DNA of 64,000 nt from positions 62,001-126,000 of the forward strand of contig CALJUR010000120.1 of the NCBI GenBank assembly GCA_937975765.1. The letters run 5' to 3'. A model generated the notes under the pieces. The model was not told the DNA's origin, made no database searches, and worked only from the letters and a program-made list of their open reading frames with translations. Positions 52,101-62,305 of this stretch are shown one piece after another. Origin of the DNA: an uncultured Myxococcales bacterium. Lineage in GTDB: Bacteria; Myxococcota_A; UBA9042; DTJE01. How positions within the stretch are numbered: position 1 is the first letter of the stretch; each line of letters opens with the position of its first letter. The translations under genes and the position numbers were made by a program.

Positions 52101-52287
52101 GCGAGGGCAGGTCCGCCACCAGCCCGTCCAGCCCGGCGCGCCAGCCCACGTCCACGTCCGCGGCCGTGGCCAGCGGCCCGGCGGCCGGTCGCCCCTTCGC
52201 GCCCGGCACCGGCTGCGCGGCCGCCCCGCCTCCGGGCGCCATCGCCGCCCACGCCAGGAACGCCAGCATCGTGGCCCGCGTCCGCAT
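49120..52287 (-). CDS. tamB: TamB-like protein fused to TSP3 repeats and an OmpA domain
   Basis: This 1055-residue protein starts inside the tamA-like stop (ATGA at 52287). Residues 1-860 are TamB-like: a signal anchor, long beta-helical repeats, and the conserved C-terminal block with RLFGNRFEIREG, VKVMGPVRRPEL and LPEYQLLTLLIMG. TSP3-type calcium repeats follow at about 866-916 (DGDGDGVEDP, DPDNDGDGIPD). An OmpA peptidoglycan-binding domain (about 930-1055) ends the protein with VSVEGHSDDLG and RARNRRVEFRVE. TamB normally spans the periplasm and ends at the TamA POTRA domains. The added OmpA module would clamp it to the cell wall. Domain edges are approximate. Confidence 0.85.
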   Translation of the reverse strand: MRTRATMLAFLAWAAMAPGGGAAAQPVPGAKGRPAAGPLATAADVDVGWRAGLDGLVADLPSLQGLRGPARVRLLATGAADGRGIDRVVQVDSEDAWFGRLPLGRLSARIETRAGAGAATVAIGLDGPIVQATAMLQADVRLDTRRNRLAWGPGPLAGTVQVQGIDLARATEALPFLALGGTVQGSVRLDGEAARPAIEARLLGVDVSWRGEAVGAVRLEVRLADGSAEVAAGLGAEDDPVATARARVPVSLDLRRGTIAWRDAERHELEVSAKGLSPTRLRPLWRAPAGADFRVDAGLRGAGSLDDFRLDGTLEGTYRSGDAEPVTVTARMEAGPARQVLDVVLGKDLARLAVATRIPLVAVRRAGTRQEPSGLEGVLDLALPLQLAAPFLPDALDRPAGMLEGHVEASGTLGTPILKGGATVQGATATLLPLNRRLEAVDVDLSVEGDRLEVRRAAARSGPGRLEVAGAAHLVATAPDADPKAGLWGDWRLSGAFEARADSFPVVQSGLAVSLIRGRAGASFEARPGDAKVVLELADGDVRLTKESLPKVRGIPVNPAVRVTDWLGRETGQGLLAGAGHLRLELEIEPRAHVHGEGMDLQVGGRMVLDRKGPVVRVDGGLDADPGGRFRLFGNRFEIREGRFTLAEGHLLRRAEAGPGQTAATALMDPDQPPRAMPLEPVIELVARGRPVGTDVLVKVMGPVRRPELMLASVPPLPEYQLLTLLIMGRADAVDDRNGEVRRQATALVERFHNPSLKRQLFDRLGVDKVGLGFGKSVKQPIVAIGKQITRQLYVETLYHHNAPPDTNQVQGHVEYRVDRNWTLDTTFGDRGEGGLGAFYTTRFGGPAPPPPPDEAWGMVARGARPDGDGDGVEDPFDLCPDRPEDRDGWRDDDGCPDPDNDGDGIPDEVDAARDDAETLNGFQDEDGTPDVAPPRPVAIEGRLRTALFEAGSAMMDRASRAALKVAGTVLRELRDIRVSVEGHSDDLGPPGVRQQVSQARAAAARAALGAAGVPARGARTSGIGDARPSQANASDEARARNRRVEFRVESMPAP

Positions 52288-54236
52288 CAGAACGCCTCGC
52301 CCAGCCCGAAGTGCACCGCCCAGAACGGCTCGTCCGGGAACACCCCCGTGTCGTTCAGGTGGAAGCCCGCATCCAGCCGAACCAGGCCCAGCGGGCTGTC
52401 GTACCGCAGCCCCGGCCCCGCCGCGAAGTTCCACTGGTCCGGCCGGTACGCGTGCTCGCCCTCCTGCACGTCGCCCATGTCCAGGAACCCCACCAGGGCC
52501 AGCGGGCCCCAGATCCGGAAGCGCAGTTCCAGGTTCGCCTCGACCAGCGTGTACCCGCCCACCGGGATCGAATGCGTCCTGCCGGTGTCGGCGTTCGCCT
52601 CCTCCAGGCGCGGGGACAGCCGGCGCGACCCCCAGCCGCGCACCGTGTTGGCGCCGCCCAGGTAGAATCGCTGGCTGATCGGCGCGCCCGGGTGCCGCCA
52701 GTACGGCAGGATCAGCCCGGTCTGCAGCCGTCCCGCCACCTGCAGCCAGCGCGCCGCCCTCACGTAGCCCCGCATCCCGATCACCAGCTTGTGGTAGTCG
52801 TAGTTCCCCCCCAGCAGCCCGCCGGCCAGGTCGTACGTAAAGTCGAACACGACGCCGTCGTGCGGGTTCACGATGGCGTCGGTCAGGTAGGCCTCCATCC
52901 GGAACTCCAGGTAGGACAGGAAGTACGGGTCCTGGAAGTCGCGGCCCAGCAGGGACTTGCGGGCGTCCAGCGTCGGGCTGACGTGGAAGAAGTCCACGTA
53001 GTGCGCGTTGTAGTTCACCGACAGGTGGACCTTGCCCGCGAACCATCGGCCCACGCCGGCGCGCCCCTTCACCGCCCAGTACTGGTAGCCCTCCTGCAGG
53101 TTCATCTCGAAGGCGGGCGAGATGGACCAGACCAGGTGGTCCTCCAGGAAGCCCTTCTTCGACAGCGTCGGGATCACCGCCACGACCGGCCCGTGCAGGT
53201 ACCAGTCCCACGGGTTCGGGATCTCGGCCCAGCCGCCGACCAGTTTCAGGTCCAGCCGCGTCAGGTTCCGGAACAGGTTCATGTGCGTGTATTGCAGGCT
53301 GGCCTGCTGCTGCCAGCGGGCCGTCTCGATCGCGATCTGCACGCCGGTCCGCACGCTCTGGGGGTCCGCCTCGCTGATCTGCACGACGACGTCGGCCTTC
53401 CCGTCCTCCACCTTCTGCACCGGCCGCGCCGACACCCACCGGAACACCTGCAGCGCCTTGACGGCCTGCTCGACCTGCTGCACCAGGGCCGGTGTCCAGG
53501 GCTCGCCGATCGCGAATTTCACCTCGCGCTGCACCAGGTACTCCGGCACCTGCACCAGCCCCTCGAACACCACGCGCCCCACCCGCGCCTCGGGACCCGG
53601 GTCCACCTCGAAGGCGACGTCCGCCTGCCGGGCCGCCTCGTTCACCTCCGCCCCGCCGTTCACCCGGGCCAGCGGCCGGCTGAGCACCAGAAGGGCCTGC
53701 CGCATCCGGCCCAGCGAGTCGTTCAGCCGGCCCACCTCGAACGGGCCGCCCTTCGACAGCGTCGCCTCCTCGATCACCTTCGCGCGCAACGCCTCGGGCA
53801 CGTCGCAGTCGGCGGGCCAGGCCACCTCCAGCGAATACACCCGCGCCTGCTCGCCCTCCTCGATCCGCACGACCAGGTCGGCCTTCTTCCTCTTCGCGTC
53901 GACCTTCGCCTCCACGCCCGCCACGCGGGCCTGGTAGTAACCGCAGGCCCGGTACAGTTCCTGCAGCCGCCGGGCGTCCAGCGCCGTCAGGGCCTCGTCG
54001 TACGGGTAGTCCGGCGTGAAGGGGACCCAGGAGGTCTCGCCCGCGAACAGGTGGTCCAGGACCTTCTTCTTCGGGAAGGCCTTCACGCCTTCCAGCCGCA
54101 CGCTGCGCAGGGTGATCCCGCCTCCCACCAGCGGGGGAGCGGAGGCGCACGCCGACGTCGCCAGCGCCGACGCCAGCACGATCGCCGCCGCGCGAAGCCC
54201 CTGCGCGGGCCCCGCCGGGCGGCCCGGTCGTGGCAT
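52287..54236 (-). CDS. tamA: TamA-like Omp85 outer-membrane protein with lipoprotein-type signal
   Basis: This 649-residue protein starts MPRPGRPAGPAQG and has a signal with SAC lipobox near residue 29. POTRA-like domains follow (SVRLEGVKAFPKKKVLDHLF, RVVFEGLVQVPEYL), then an Omp85 barrel with RFYLGGANTVRGWGSRRLSP and LGLVRLDAGF, the conserved lid-lock and final-strand region. TamA and TamB jointly assist envelope assembly, and the two genes are coupled here. A lipidated TamA is unusual, and the acyl cysteine is inferred from the signal only. Several upstream in-frame ATGs exist; 54236 was chosen because the export signal begins there. Confidence 0.85.
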   Translation of the reverse strand: MPRPGRPAGPAQGLRAAAIVLASALATSACASAPPLVGGGITLRSVRLEGVKAFPKKKVLDHLFAGETSWVPFTPDYPYDEALTALDARRLQELYRACGYYQARVAGVEAKVDAKRKKADLVVRIEEGEQARVYSLEVAWPADCDVPEALRAKVIEEATLSKGGPFEVGRLNDSLGRMRQALLVLSRPLARVNGGAEVNEAARQADVAFEVDPGPEARVGRVVFEGLVQVPEYLVQREVKFAIGEPWTPALVQQVEQAVKALQVFRWVSARPVQKVEDGKADVVVQISEADPQSVRTGVQIAIETARWQQQASLQYTHMNLFRNLTRLDLKLVGGWAEIPNPWDWYLHGPVVAVIPTLSKKGFLEDHLVWSISPAFEMNLQEGYQYWAVKGRAGVGRWFAGKVHLSVNYNAHYVDFFHVSPTLDARKSLLGRDFQDPYFLSYLEFRMEAYLTDAIVNPHDGVVFDFTYDLAGGLLGGNYDYHKLVIGMRGYVRAARWLQVAGRLQTGLILPYWRHPGAPISQRFYLGGANTVRGWGSRRLSPRLEEANADTGRTHSIPVGGYTLVEANLELRFRIWGPLALVGFLDMGDVQEGEHAYRPDQWNFAAGPGLRYDSPLGLVRLDAGFHLNDTGVFPDEPFWAVHFGLGEAF

Positions 54237-54288
54237 CGCCTTGCCCACGGGCGCCTCGGTCCAGCACGGAGATCGACGACTGGAAACG

Positions 54289-54294
54289 ATTCTA
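54289..54294 (-). promoter_or_regulatory. Possible -10 element for the tamA-tamB operon
   Basis: TAGAAT on the minus strand lies 52 bases before the ATG at 54236. No -35 match occurs at normal spacing, so this is tentative. Confidence 0.3.
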
Positions 54295-54427
54295 TGCCCG
54301 CGGGCCGCCGAGGGGGGTGGGCGGCGGTCCCGGGAAAGGGCCATGGCCAGTCGTGTCAAGGTCCTCCCGGACGCGCCCGGTGGCGCCCGGCCCCGGGGTG
54401 CCCCCGCGCGACGAGGATGCCGCCGCC

Positions 54428-54456
54428 TTGACTCCGCCCGGGGGCGCCCCGATACT
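54428..54456 (+). promoter_or_regulatory. Promoter for the hybrid histidine kinase gene
   Basis: TTGACT (54428-54433) and GATACT (54451-54456) are separated by 17 bp. A leader of about 60 bases precedes the TTG start at 54526. Confidence 0.55.
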
Positions 54457-54525
54457 GGCGTTCCTGGCCGTCGAACCCCCGGAAGGCACGGCGCTTCCCC
54501 GGATGCGGGAGGAGGGAAGGGACCC

Positions 54526-56641
<2,116 letters not shown>

Positions 56642-56661
<20 letters not shown>

Positions 56662-58186
56662 GCGGGGAACCGGCCGCGGGCACGTCGTTCGCACGCAGCC
56701 CGGCCTCGATGCGGGCGTACTCCTGGCGACGCTCCTGCACGTGCTGGCGCAGCGTCGCCATGAACAGCAGGTACTCCACGACGCGGGACATGTCGGCCAC
56801 CTTGCGCCGGCCCAGATCGAACAGGTCCAGGAACAGCCGCCGCCGGGCGCGGTCGCGCGTGAAAAGGTAGGTCCGCAGCAGGTACGCGAAGCCCCGCACC
56901 TTGTCCCGGAGGCGCACCGCGGGCGCCGGCCGCGTGAAGGCGCCGGTCGACAGCACGGCCAGCCCCTTCTCGCGCACCGCCACCGGGTCGAAGACCTCGG
57001 ACAGCGTGCGGTGGAAGCCCTCGACCATCTCGGCGTGCGACAGCCGCCCGTAGCGCAGCGACGGGTAGGTGCCGTTCAGCCGGTCGGTGTCCACGTCCAC
57101 CAGCCGCCCCTCCAGGGCCAGCCGGTCGTGCAGCGCGGTGCCCGGCGCCACCGTCAGCAGGTTCAGGTTCACGTAGCCGATGCCGACGCGGGCGGCGAAG
57201 TCCCGGATCTGCGCGAACGCCTCGGGGCCGTCCGCATCGAAGCCGACGATGAACGACCCCAGCACGTGGATGCCGGACCGGTGGATGCGCCGCACGGCCT
57301 CCTCGTACCGGTCCAGCCGGTTGTGGTGCTTGCCCGTCTCCTTCAGGCTGTCGGGGTTCAGCGACTCGAAGCCGATCAGCATGGACGAGCAGCCCGCCTC
57401 CGCCATGGACTCCAGCAGCGCCTCGTCCTGGGCCACGTCCAGGCTGACCTCGCAGGTCCACGACACCTTCAGCGGCTTGATGGCCGGCATCAACCGCCGG
57501 GCGTAGGCCTTGTTGGCCGTCAGGTTGTCGTCTACGAAGAAGAGCTGGCGCAGCGGCAGGCCGCGGATCTCCTCGACGACGTCGTCGACGTCGCGGTACC
57601 GCATCTTCCGGCCGAAGACCTTGTGGACGATGCAGAACTCGCACGAGAAGGGGCATCCCCGGCTGACCTGCACGCCCAGGGCCATCAGTTTCGAGGTGTC
57701 CACCAGGTCCCAGCGGGGCGGTCGCACCCGGCGGAACTCGAACGGCTCCGGTGCCCGGTAGACCGGCTGCAGGCGCCCCGCCGTCGCGTCGGCCAGCACG
57801 CCCTCCCAGACGTCCTCGGCCTCGCCGACCACGACCGAGTCCGCGTGCGCCAGCACCTGCGCCGGATCGCCGGTCGTGCAGGCGCCGCCCACCACCACCT
57901 TCGAGCCGCGGGCGCGGTAGTCGTCGGCGATCGCCAGGGCGCGCTTCAGCGTGGAGAGGGTCGCGGTGATGCCGACCACGTCCGGCACGTCGCGCGGCAA
58001 CGGCTGAAGCTCCTCGTCCACGATGCGGATGTCCCAGCCGGCCGGGGTCCAGGCCGCCAGGGTGGGCAGCGACAGGGGCACCATGAACTTGCGCCGGCCC
58101 ATCACGGCGGCCAGTTCGCCCAGGTCCCAGGGGTTGGCGTACCGCCGCCCGGGAGAGACCAGCAGCAGCCGGGACTTCCGTTCCAT
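56642..58186 (-). CDS. Cobalamin-binding-type radical SAM protein
   Basis: This 514-residue protein has LLLVSPGRRY, VDEELQPLPRDVPDVVGITA and VVVGGACTTGDP in a B12-binding domain. The radical SAM motif CPFSCEFC follows at C178, C182 and C185. FVDDNLTANKAYARRL, IGFESLNPDSLKETGK and SFIVGFDADGPE are typical of the large B12/radical SAM group that includes hopanoid and lipid-modifying enzymes. It stands alone, separated from the four related genes at 25244-31234 by about 25 kb. TACACT at 58230-58235 on the minus strand is a possible -10 box, with no clear -35. The substrate is unknown. Confidence 0.84.
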
Positions 58187-58298
58187 CGCGACTCCGGCAC
58201 GCCCCGGGGGCCCGGGGAGGGGACGGCGAAGTGTAGCCGAAAACGGGGAAGACGACCCCGGGGACCCGTCCACCCGTCCGCGATGCCGCGGGAATCCG

Positions 58299-58327
58299 TT
58301 GCCAGGAGCACCGCGGCAGGGTAGAAA
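58299..58327 (+). promoter_or_regulatory. Promoter for the TonB-dependent receptor
   Basis: TTGCCA (58299-58304) and TAGAAA (58322-58327) are separated by 17 bp. AGAGGAGG (58338-58345) then precedes the ATG at 58353. Confidence 0.6.
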
Positions 58328-58352
58328 TTCCCCGGAAAGAGGAGGCCGAAGG

Positions 58353-60500
58353 ATGGTGTTCCGACGAATCGCCTGGCTGGCCCTGGCCCTGCTTCTGGCG
58401 CCCGCGCAGCCTTCCCTGGCGCAGCCGGTCCCGGTGGATCCGGCGCCGCCAACTGGCCCGGCGGGGCAGGAGGACGGGACGACTCCCGGGCGGTCCACGA
58501 CGATCGTCGCGAAGTCGGTGCCCGAGGACCCCGAGAAATCGGACCGATCGGTCACCCTGCTGGACGCGCGGTCGCTGGCCGAGGATGCCCCTCGGACCGC
58601 GCCCGAGGCCCTGCGGGAGGCGCCGGGCGTCTTCGTCCAGGCGACGAACGAGGGCGGGGGATCGCCCATCGTGCGCGGCATGGTCGGCCCCCAGATCCTG
58701 CTGATGGTGGACGGCGTCCGGCTGAACAACCCGGTCTACCGGCCCGGTCCCGTGCAGTACCTGCACCTGGTAGACCCCATGCTGCTGGACCGGGTCGAGG
58801 TGTTGCGGGGCCCGGGCTCGGTGCTGTACGGGTCCGACGCGATGGGCGGCGTGGTGTCGCTGCACCCCGCGGAGCCGGTGGACTGCCGGGCAGGGGACGG
58901 GGCCTGCGGCGCCGGGGCGGTGCGGGGCCGGTTCTCGTCGGCGGATCGCGGTGGGACGGTGCACGGGCGGGCCGGCGGCGGCATCGGCGGGTTCGGGGTG
59001 GTGGCCGGCGGTACCTTCCAGACCCAGTCGGACCTGGACGGCGGCGGGGACCTGGGCCGGCAGCCCTTCACCGGGTACCGGACGTACTCGGCCTTCGCGC
59101 GGGGCGTGCACCGTTTCCAGGCCGGGCCGAAGGTCACGGGGTCGGTCGCCGCGAACTGGCTGTACGGGCGGATCGAGGACGCGGGGCGCACCGACTCCCT
59201 GGCCAGCGGGTCGCTGAGGTTCACCGACAACGACCTGCACCTGGGCTGGGCGCGACTGGTGTTGCGGGTGCCGACGACCCGCATCGAGGCGACGCTGTCG
59301 TACCAGGACTTCCGGGAGGAGGTGCGGGACCAGGCGCTGGCATCGGACCGGCGGACCGTGACCGGCGTGGCGCGGGACCGCGTGACCGACCGGACCCTCG
59401 GGGGGGATCTGCGCCTGGTGACGCGCCTGCTGGGCGACCGCTTGCGCGCGCAGTATGGCGGGACGATCTACCAGGACTGGGTGGGCGCCGACCGGGCGCG
59501 CCAGGACGGGCCGGGCGGGTTCGCGACCACCGGGGGGGCGCTGTACCCGGACGGGTCGGAGTACCTGACCTACGGGGGATACCTCCGGCTGGAAGGGGAC
59601 CCGATCGCGACGAAGGACGGCCACGTGCTGCGCCTGTCCGGCGGGTACCGGCTGCACGGCATGGGAGGTTCCGCGCCGGCGACGGAGGATGTCGAGGCCG
59701 CGGATTGGGACGCGATGGGCCACGTGGGCCTGGCCGGCTTGCAGTGGCTGTACCGGGACTCCGCGACGGTGGCGCTGACCTGGTCCGAGGGCTTCCGCGC
59801 GCCGAACCTGCAGGAGGCCGTGATGTTCGGGGACAGCGGCCGGTACTGGAACGTGCCCAATCCCGACCTGAATGCCGAGCGCTCGGACACCGTGGAACTG
59901 CTGGGCCGGGTGCGATTCTGGCGGGTGCGGGTCGCGGCCTCGGGATGGGTGTCGTTCGTGTCCGACCTGATCGACCGGGTGCCCGGCACGTGGCAGGGGC
60001 AGTCGAAGGTCGAGGGCAAGGACGTGGTGGTCAAGGTCAACGTCGGCCAGGCGCGCGCCTGGGGCCTGGAGGCCCAGGCGGCGGTCGATATGGGGTGGGG
60101 CCTGTCGGCGTCGGGGCACCTCGCCTATTCCCGGGGCGACCAGCAGGTGCCGGACGGGCCGGACGTGCCGATGAGCCGCATCCCCCCGCTGTTCGGCGCG
60201 GCCAGCCTGAGGTGGGACACGCCGTGGCCGGGCCTGGTGCGGGGGTTCGTGGAGGCGACCGTCCGCGCGGCCGGCAAGCAGGATCGCCTGTCGCCGCTGG
60301 ACAGGAAGGACGGCCGGATCCCGAAGGGCGGCACTCCCGGATGGACCACGCTGGGCCTGCGCCTGGGGGTCGCGGTGGCCGATCGGGCGAGGATGGTGCT
60401 GGCCCTGGAGAACCTGACCGACGCGAAGTACAAGTACCACGGCTCCGGGGTCTTCATGCCGGGCTTCAACGCCGTGTTGTCGACCTCCATCGATCTTTGA
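58353..60500 (+). CDS. TonB-dependent outer-membrane receptor
   Basis: This 715-residue receptor has a signal peptide (IAWLALALLLAPAQPSLA). A TonB-box-like stretch and plug domain follow: APEALREAPGVFVQ, GSPIVRGMVGPQILLMVDGV and DRVEVLRGPGSVLYGSDAMGG. A 22-strand-type barrel ends with the aromatic LTDAKYKYHGSGVFMPG and a final strand. It should import a siderophore, cobalamin or another scarce ligand using TonB. The plug wording is close to heme/BtuB-like receptors, but the ligand is not readable. Cobalamin would fit the five B12-type enzymes nearby; that is conjecture. No TonB or ABC genes are adjacent. Confidence 0.92.
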   Translation: MVFRRIAWLALALLLAPAQPSLAQPVPVDPAPPTGPAGQEDGTTPGRSTTIVAKSVPEDPEKSDRSVTLLDARSLAEDAPRTAPEALREAPGVFVQATNEGGGSPIVRGMVGPQILLMVDGVRLNNPVYRPGPVQYLHLVDPMLLDRVEVLRGPGSVLYGSDAMGGVVSLHPAEPVDCRAGDGACGAGAVRGRFSSADRGGTVHGRAGGGIGGFGVVAGGTFQTQSDLDGGGDLGRQPFTGYRTYSAFARGVHRFQAGPKVTGSVAANWLYGRIEDAGRTDSLASGSLRFTDNDLHLGWARLVLRVPTTRIEATLSYQDFREEVRDQALASDRRTVTGVARDRVTDRTLGGDLRLVTRLLGDRLRAQYGGTIYQDWVGADRARQDGPGGFATTGGALYPDGSEYLTYGGYLRLEGDPIATKDGHVLRLSGGYRLHGMGGSAPATEDVEAADWDAMGHVGLAGLQWLYRDSATVALTWSEGFRAPNLQEAVMFGDSGRYWNVPNPDLNAERSDTVELLGRVRFWRVRVAASGWVSFVSDLIDRVPGTWQGQSKVEGKDVVVKVNVGQARAWGLEAQAAVDMGWGLSASGHLAYSRGDQQVPDGPDVPMSRIPPLFGAASLRWDTPWPGLVRGFVEATVRAAGKQDRLSPLDRKDGRIPKGGTPGWTTLGLRLGVAVADRARMVLALENLTDAKYKYHGSGVFMPGFNAVLSTSIDL

Positions 60501-60532
60501 TCGCCCCCCGATCCCCGCTGGATGGCCGTCCT

Positions 60533-60565
60533 TCCGCCCCGGGGCCTTGACGAGGGGGGCGGAAT
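60533..60565 (+). terminator. Possible terminator after the TonB receptor
   Basis: TTCCGCCCC (60533-60541) and GGGGCGGAA (60557-60565) form a 9-bp stem with a 15-base loop shortly after the receptor stop. No T-run follows. Confidence 0.3.
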
Positions 60566-60634
60566 GGGTGGACCCTGGATGCAAGTCATGGATACGGAAG
60601 GGGCCGTCACGGCAGCCTTCCCGGGGAGGGAGTC

Positions 60635-61198
60635 ATGCAGGGATGCCGATGGTTGCCCGTGATGCTGCTGGCGGCCGGCTGCGGCGGCACGTCGATGATG
60701 ACGCTGGGCGACAACGTCTTCAACCTGGTGCCGAAGGAGGACCTGGCCGTCCTGGAGACGTCGAAGGCCTCCATCGCCCAGACCCAGGGGGCCCTGGAGA
60801 AGGCGAAGGAGGTTCACAAGCAGGCGCAGGAGGATCGGGACCGCGCCGCGAAGGACCAGGAGTACGCCGACCTGGCGGCCAGGACGGCCGATGCAAAGAA
60901 GGAGTGGATGGCCACGCGGGCCGAGTGGCTGAAAAAGGCCGAGGAAAGTGCCGCGAAGGAGGTCGACGCGGCCAAGGCCCAGCACCAGTTGGAGAGGGCG
61001 CGCCTGGCGGCGGGCAAGGGGCTGAAGCCGTTCGAGGGGTTCGACGCGCGCAAGTTCGAGACCCAGCAACTGGACTTCCAGAAGGCCTTCCTGAACGCGC
61101 AGATGGCGGCCGACAAGGCGAAGAAGGCTTCCGACAAGGCCGAGTCGGCGTACAAGAGCCTGCAGGGCAAGCTGGACAAGGCCTCGAAGGACCGCTGA
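60635..61198 (+). CDS. Coiled-coil lipoprotein of unknown function
   Basis: This 187-residue protein has a signal with the lipobox LAAGC (acyl cysteine near residue 16). The mature protein is almost wholly alpha-helical, with long Glu/Lys/Ala heptad-like runs (AKEVHKQAQEDRDRAAKDQE, DKAKKASDKAESAYKSLQ). These predict a rod-like coiled coil in the periplasm. GGGAGGG precedes the ATG. It may act as a spacer between the outer membrane and cell wall like Lpp, although no Lpp terminal lysine motif is evident. No family is recognised. Confidence 0.7.
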   Translation: MQGCRWLPVMLLAAGCGGTSMMTLGDNVFNLVPKEDLAVLETSKASIAQTQGALEKAKEVHKQAQEDRDRAAKDQEYADLAARTADAKKEWMATRAEWLKKAEESAAKEVDAAKAQHQLERARLAAGKGLKPFEGFDARKFETQQLDFQKAFLNAQMAADKAKKASDKAESAYKSLQGKLDKASKDR

Positions 61199-61209
61199 CG
61201 GTATTGCAA

Positions 61210-61231
61210 GGCGGGGGCCCCGTCCCCCGCC
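61210..61231. repeat. Second locus of the GC-rich hairpin element
   Basis: Twenty-two bases match the arm of the repeat at 26775-26801 exactly. They form an 8-bp stem with a 6-base loop in the gap between convergent genes and could act as a bidirectional terminator. Confidence 0.7.
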
Positions 61232-61236
61232 TCCGG

Positions 61237-62301
61237 TCAGGCCCCGGCAGGAGGCTCGGTCGGGGTGGCCGGCGGCGCGGCGGCCCCGTCCGGCCGCTTC
61301 GCTGCGGCCCGCGCCGACGTGTCCAGGAAGGGCAGGCACAGCGCCGACAGGCCGTTGACCGCGATCGCCCGCAGCGACAGGATGACCTGCGTGGTCAGGC
61401 CGGTCGCCGGGTCCAGGCCCAGGATGTCGAACAGCACGAACCCGCCCGCCTCGGTGGTGCCCAGGCGCGACGGCAGCACCGCGATCAGGTATCCCATCAC
61501 CATGAAGCCGGTCCAGATCATGCCGACCGTGGCCAGGTCGAACGCCTGGTCCAGCAGCACCATCGCGATCCAGTAGGACACCCACGAGAAGATGCGGCCG
61601 GCGACCTGCCAGGCCAGCACCGCGCGCCACGCCCCCGGGCGCTCGTGCCGGAAACGCCGCACCACCCGGTCCACCTCGCGGGCGTGCGCCACCAGCGCGT
61701 CCGGGTCCTTCACGGGCAGGTGCAGCAGGCGCACGACTCGGGTGAAGATGCCGCCCAGGCCCACCGCGATCAGCAACCGCATCGCCGCCCAGGGCAGGAA
61801 GGACAGCGCCGCTGCGGGGATCATCCACAGCGCGACGCCGCGCAGGGACGGGTCTCCGAACAGCAGCGCGGCGGCCAGCGAGATCACCGCCGCCATCGGC
61901 TTGGCCAGCTTGAACACGTAGTTCCAGATGACCGTTCCGACGACCGCGTCGCCGGTCGGGGCGCGCCGGGACAGCAGCGCCCCCTTGATCACCTCGCCGG
62001 TCTCCAGCGGGATGAAGCGGTTGACGAAGGCGCCGGTCTGGTTGGCCACGTAGATGTAGAAGCGCGACACCGGCACCGGCAGCGCCGCCCGGAAGGCCTC
62101 GGCATCGACCAGCGCCTCCAGCGCCCCCAGCACCAGCAGCAGCGCCGCGCCGGCCCAGCCCACCCGCTGCAGGTGATCGGCGATCCGGTCCCAGCCGATG
62201 CGGTCCAGCAGCCACAGCAGGCCGGCCACCGCCAGGGCCACGAACGCGAAGCGGGCCGCGACGTCCCAGGGGGACCGGCGGCGGGTCGGGGATTCGCTCA
62301 T
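61237..62301 (-). CDS. UPF0104/AglD-type integral membrane protein (LPG synthase TM fold)
   Basis: This 354-residue protein has about seven to eight membrane helices and the conserved fragments RFIPLETGEVIKGALL and LPSRLGTTEAGGFVLF. These belong to the UPF0104 family, which shares the membrane fold of lysylphosphatidylglycerol synthase and includes flippase-like and lipid-modifying members. It lies 4 bases after the CDP-alcohol phosphotransferase gene on the same strand, so the two are co-transcribed. A role in moving or modifying the lipid made by that enzyme is likely. The soluble Ala/Pro-rich C-terminal tail is probably unstructured. Confidence 0.8.
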   Translation of the reverse strand: MSESPTRRRSPWDVAARFAFVALAVAGLLWLLDRIGWDRIADHLQRVGWAGAALLLVLGALEALVDAEAFRAALPVPVSRFYIYVANQTGAFVNRFIPLETGEVIKGALLSRRAPTGDAVVGTVIWNYVFKLAKPMAAVISLAAALLFGDPSLRGVALWMIPAAALSFLPWAAMRLLIAVGLGGIFTRVVRLLHLPVKDPDALVAHAREVDRVVRRFRHERPGAWRAVLAWQVAGRIFSWVSYWIAMVLLDQAFDLATVGMIWTGFMVMGYLIAVLPSRLGTTEAGGFVLFDILGLDPATGLTTQVILSLRAIAVNGLSALCLPFLDTSARAAAKRPDGAAAPPATPTEPPAGA

Positions 62302-62305
62302 GGCC

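Noticed and set aside
49336..52665. Long plus-strand open frame opposite the TamB-like gene
   Set aside because: It is the antisense shadow of the TamB/TamA genes; its residues are low-complexity His/Arg/Pro/Gln and no family motif appears.
60547..60596. TTGACG as promoter of the coiled-coil lipoprotein gene
   Set aside because: No -10 match lies at 15-19 bp; the box sits in the loop of a hairpin.
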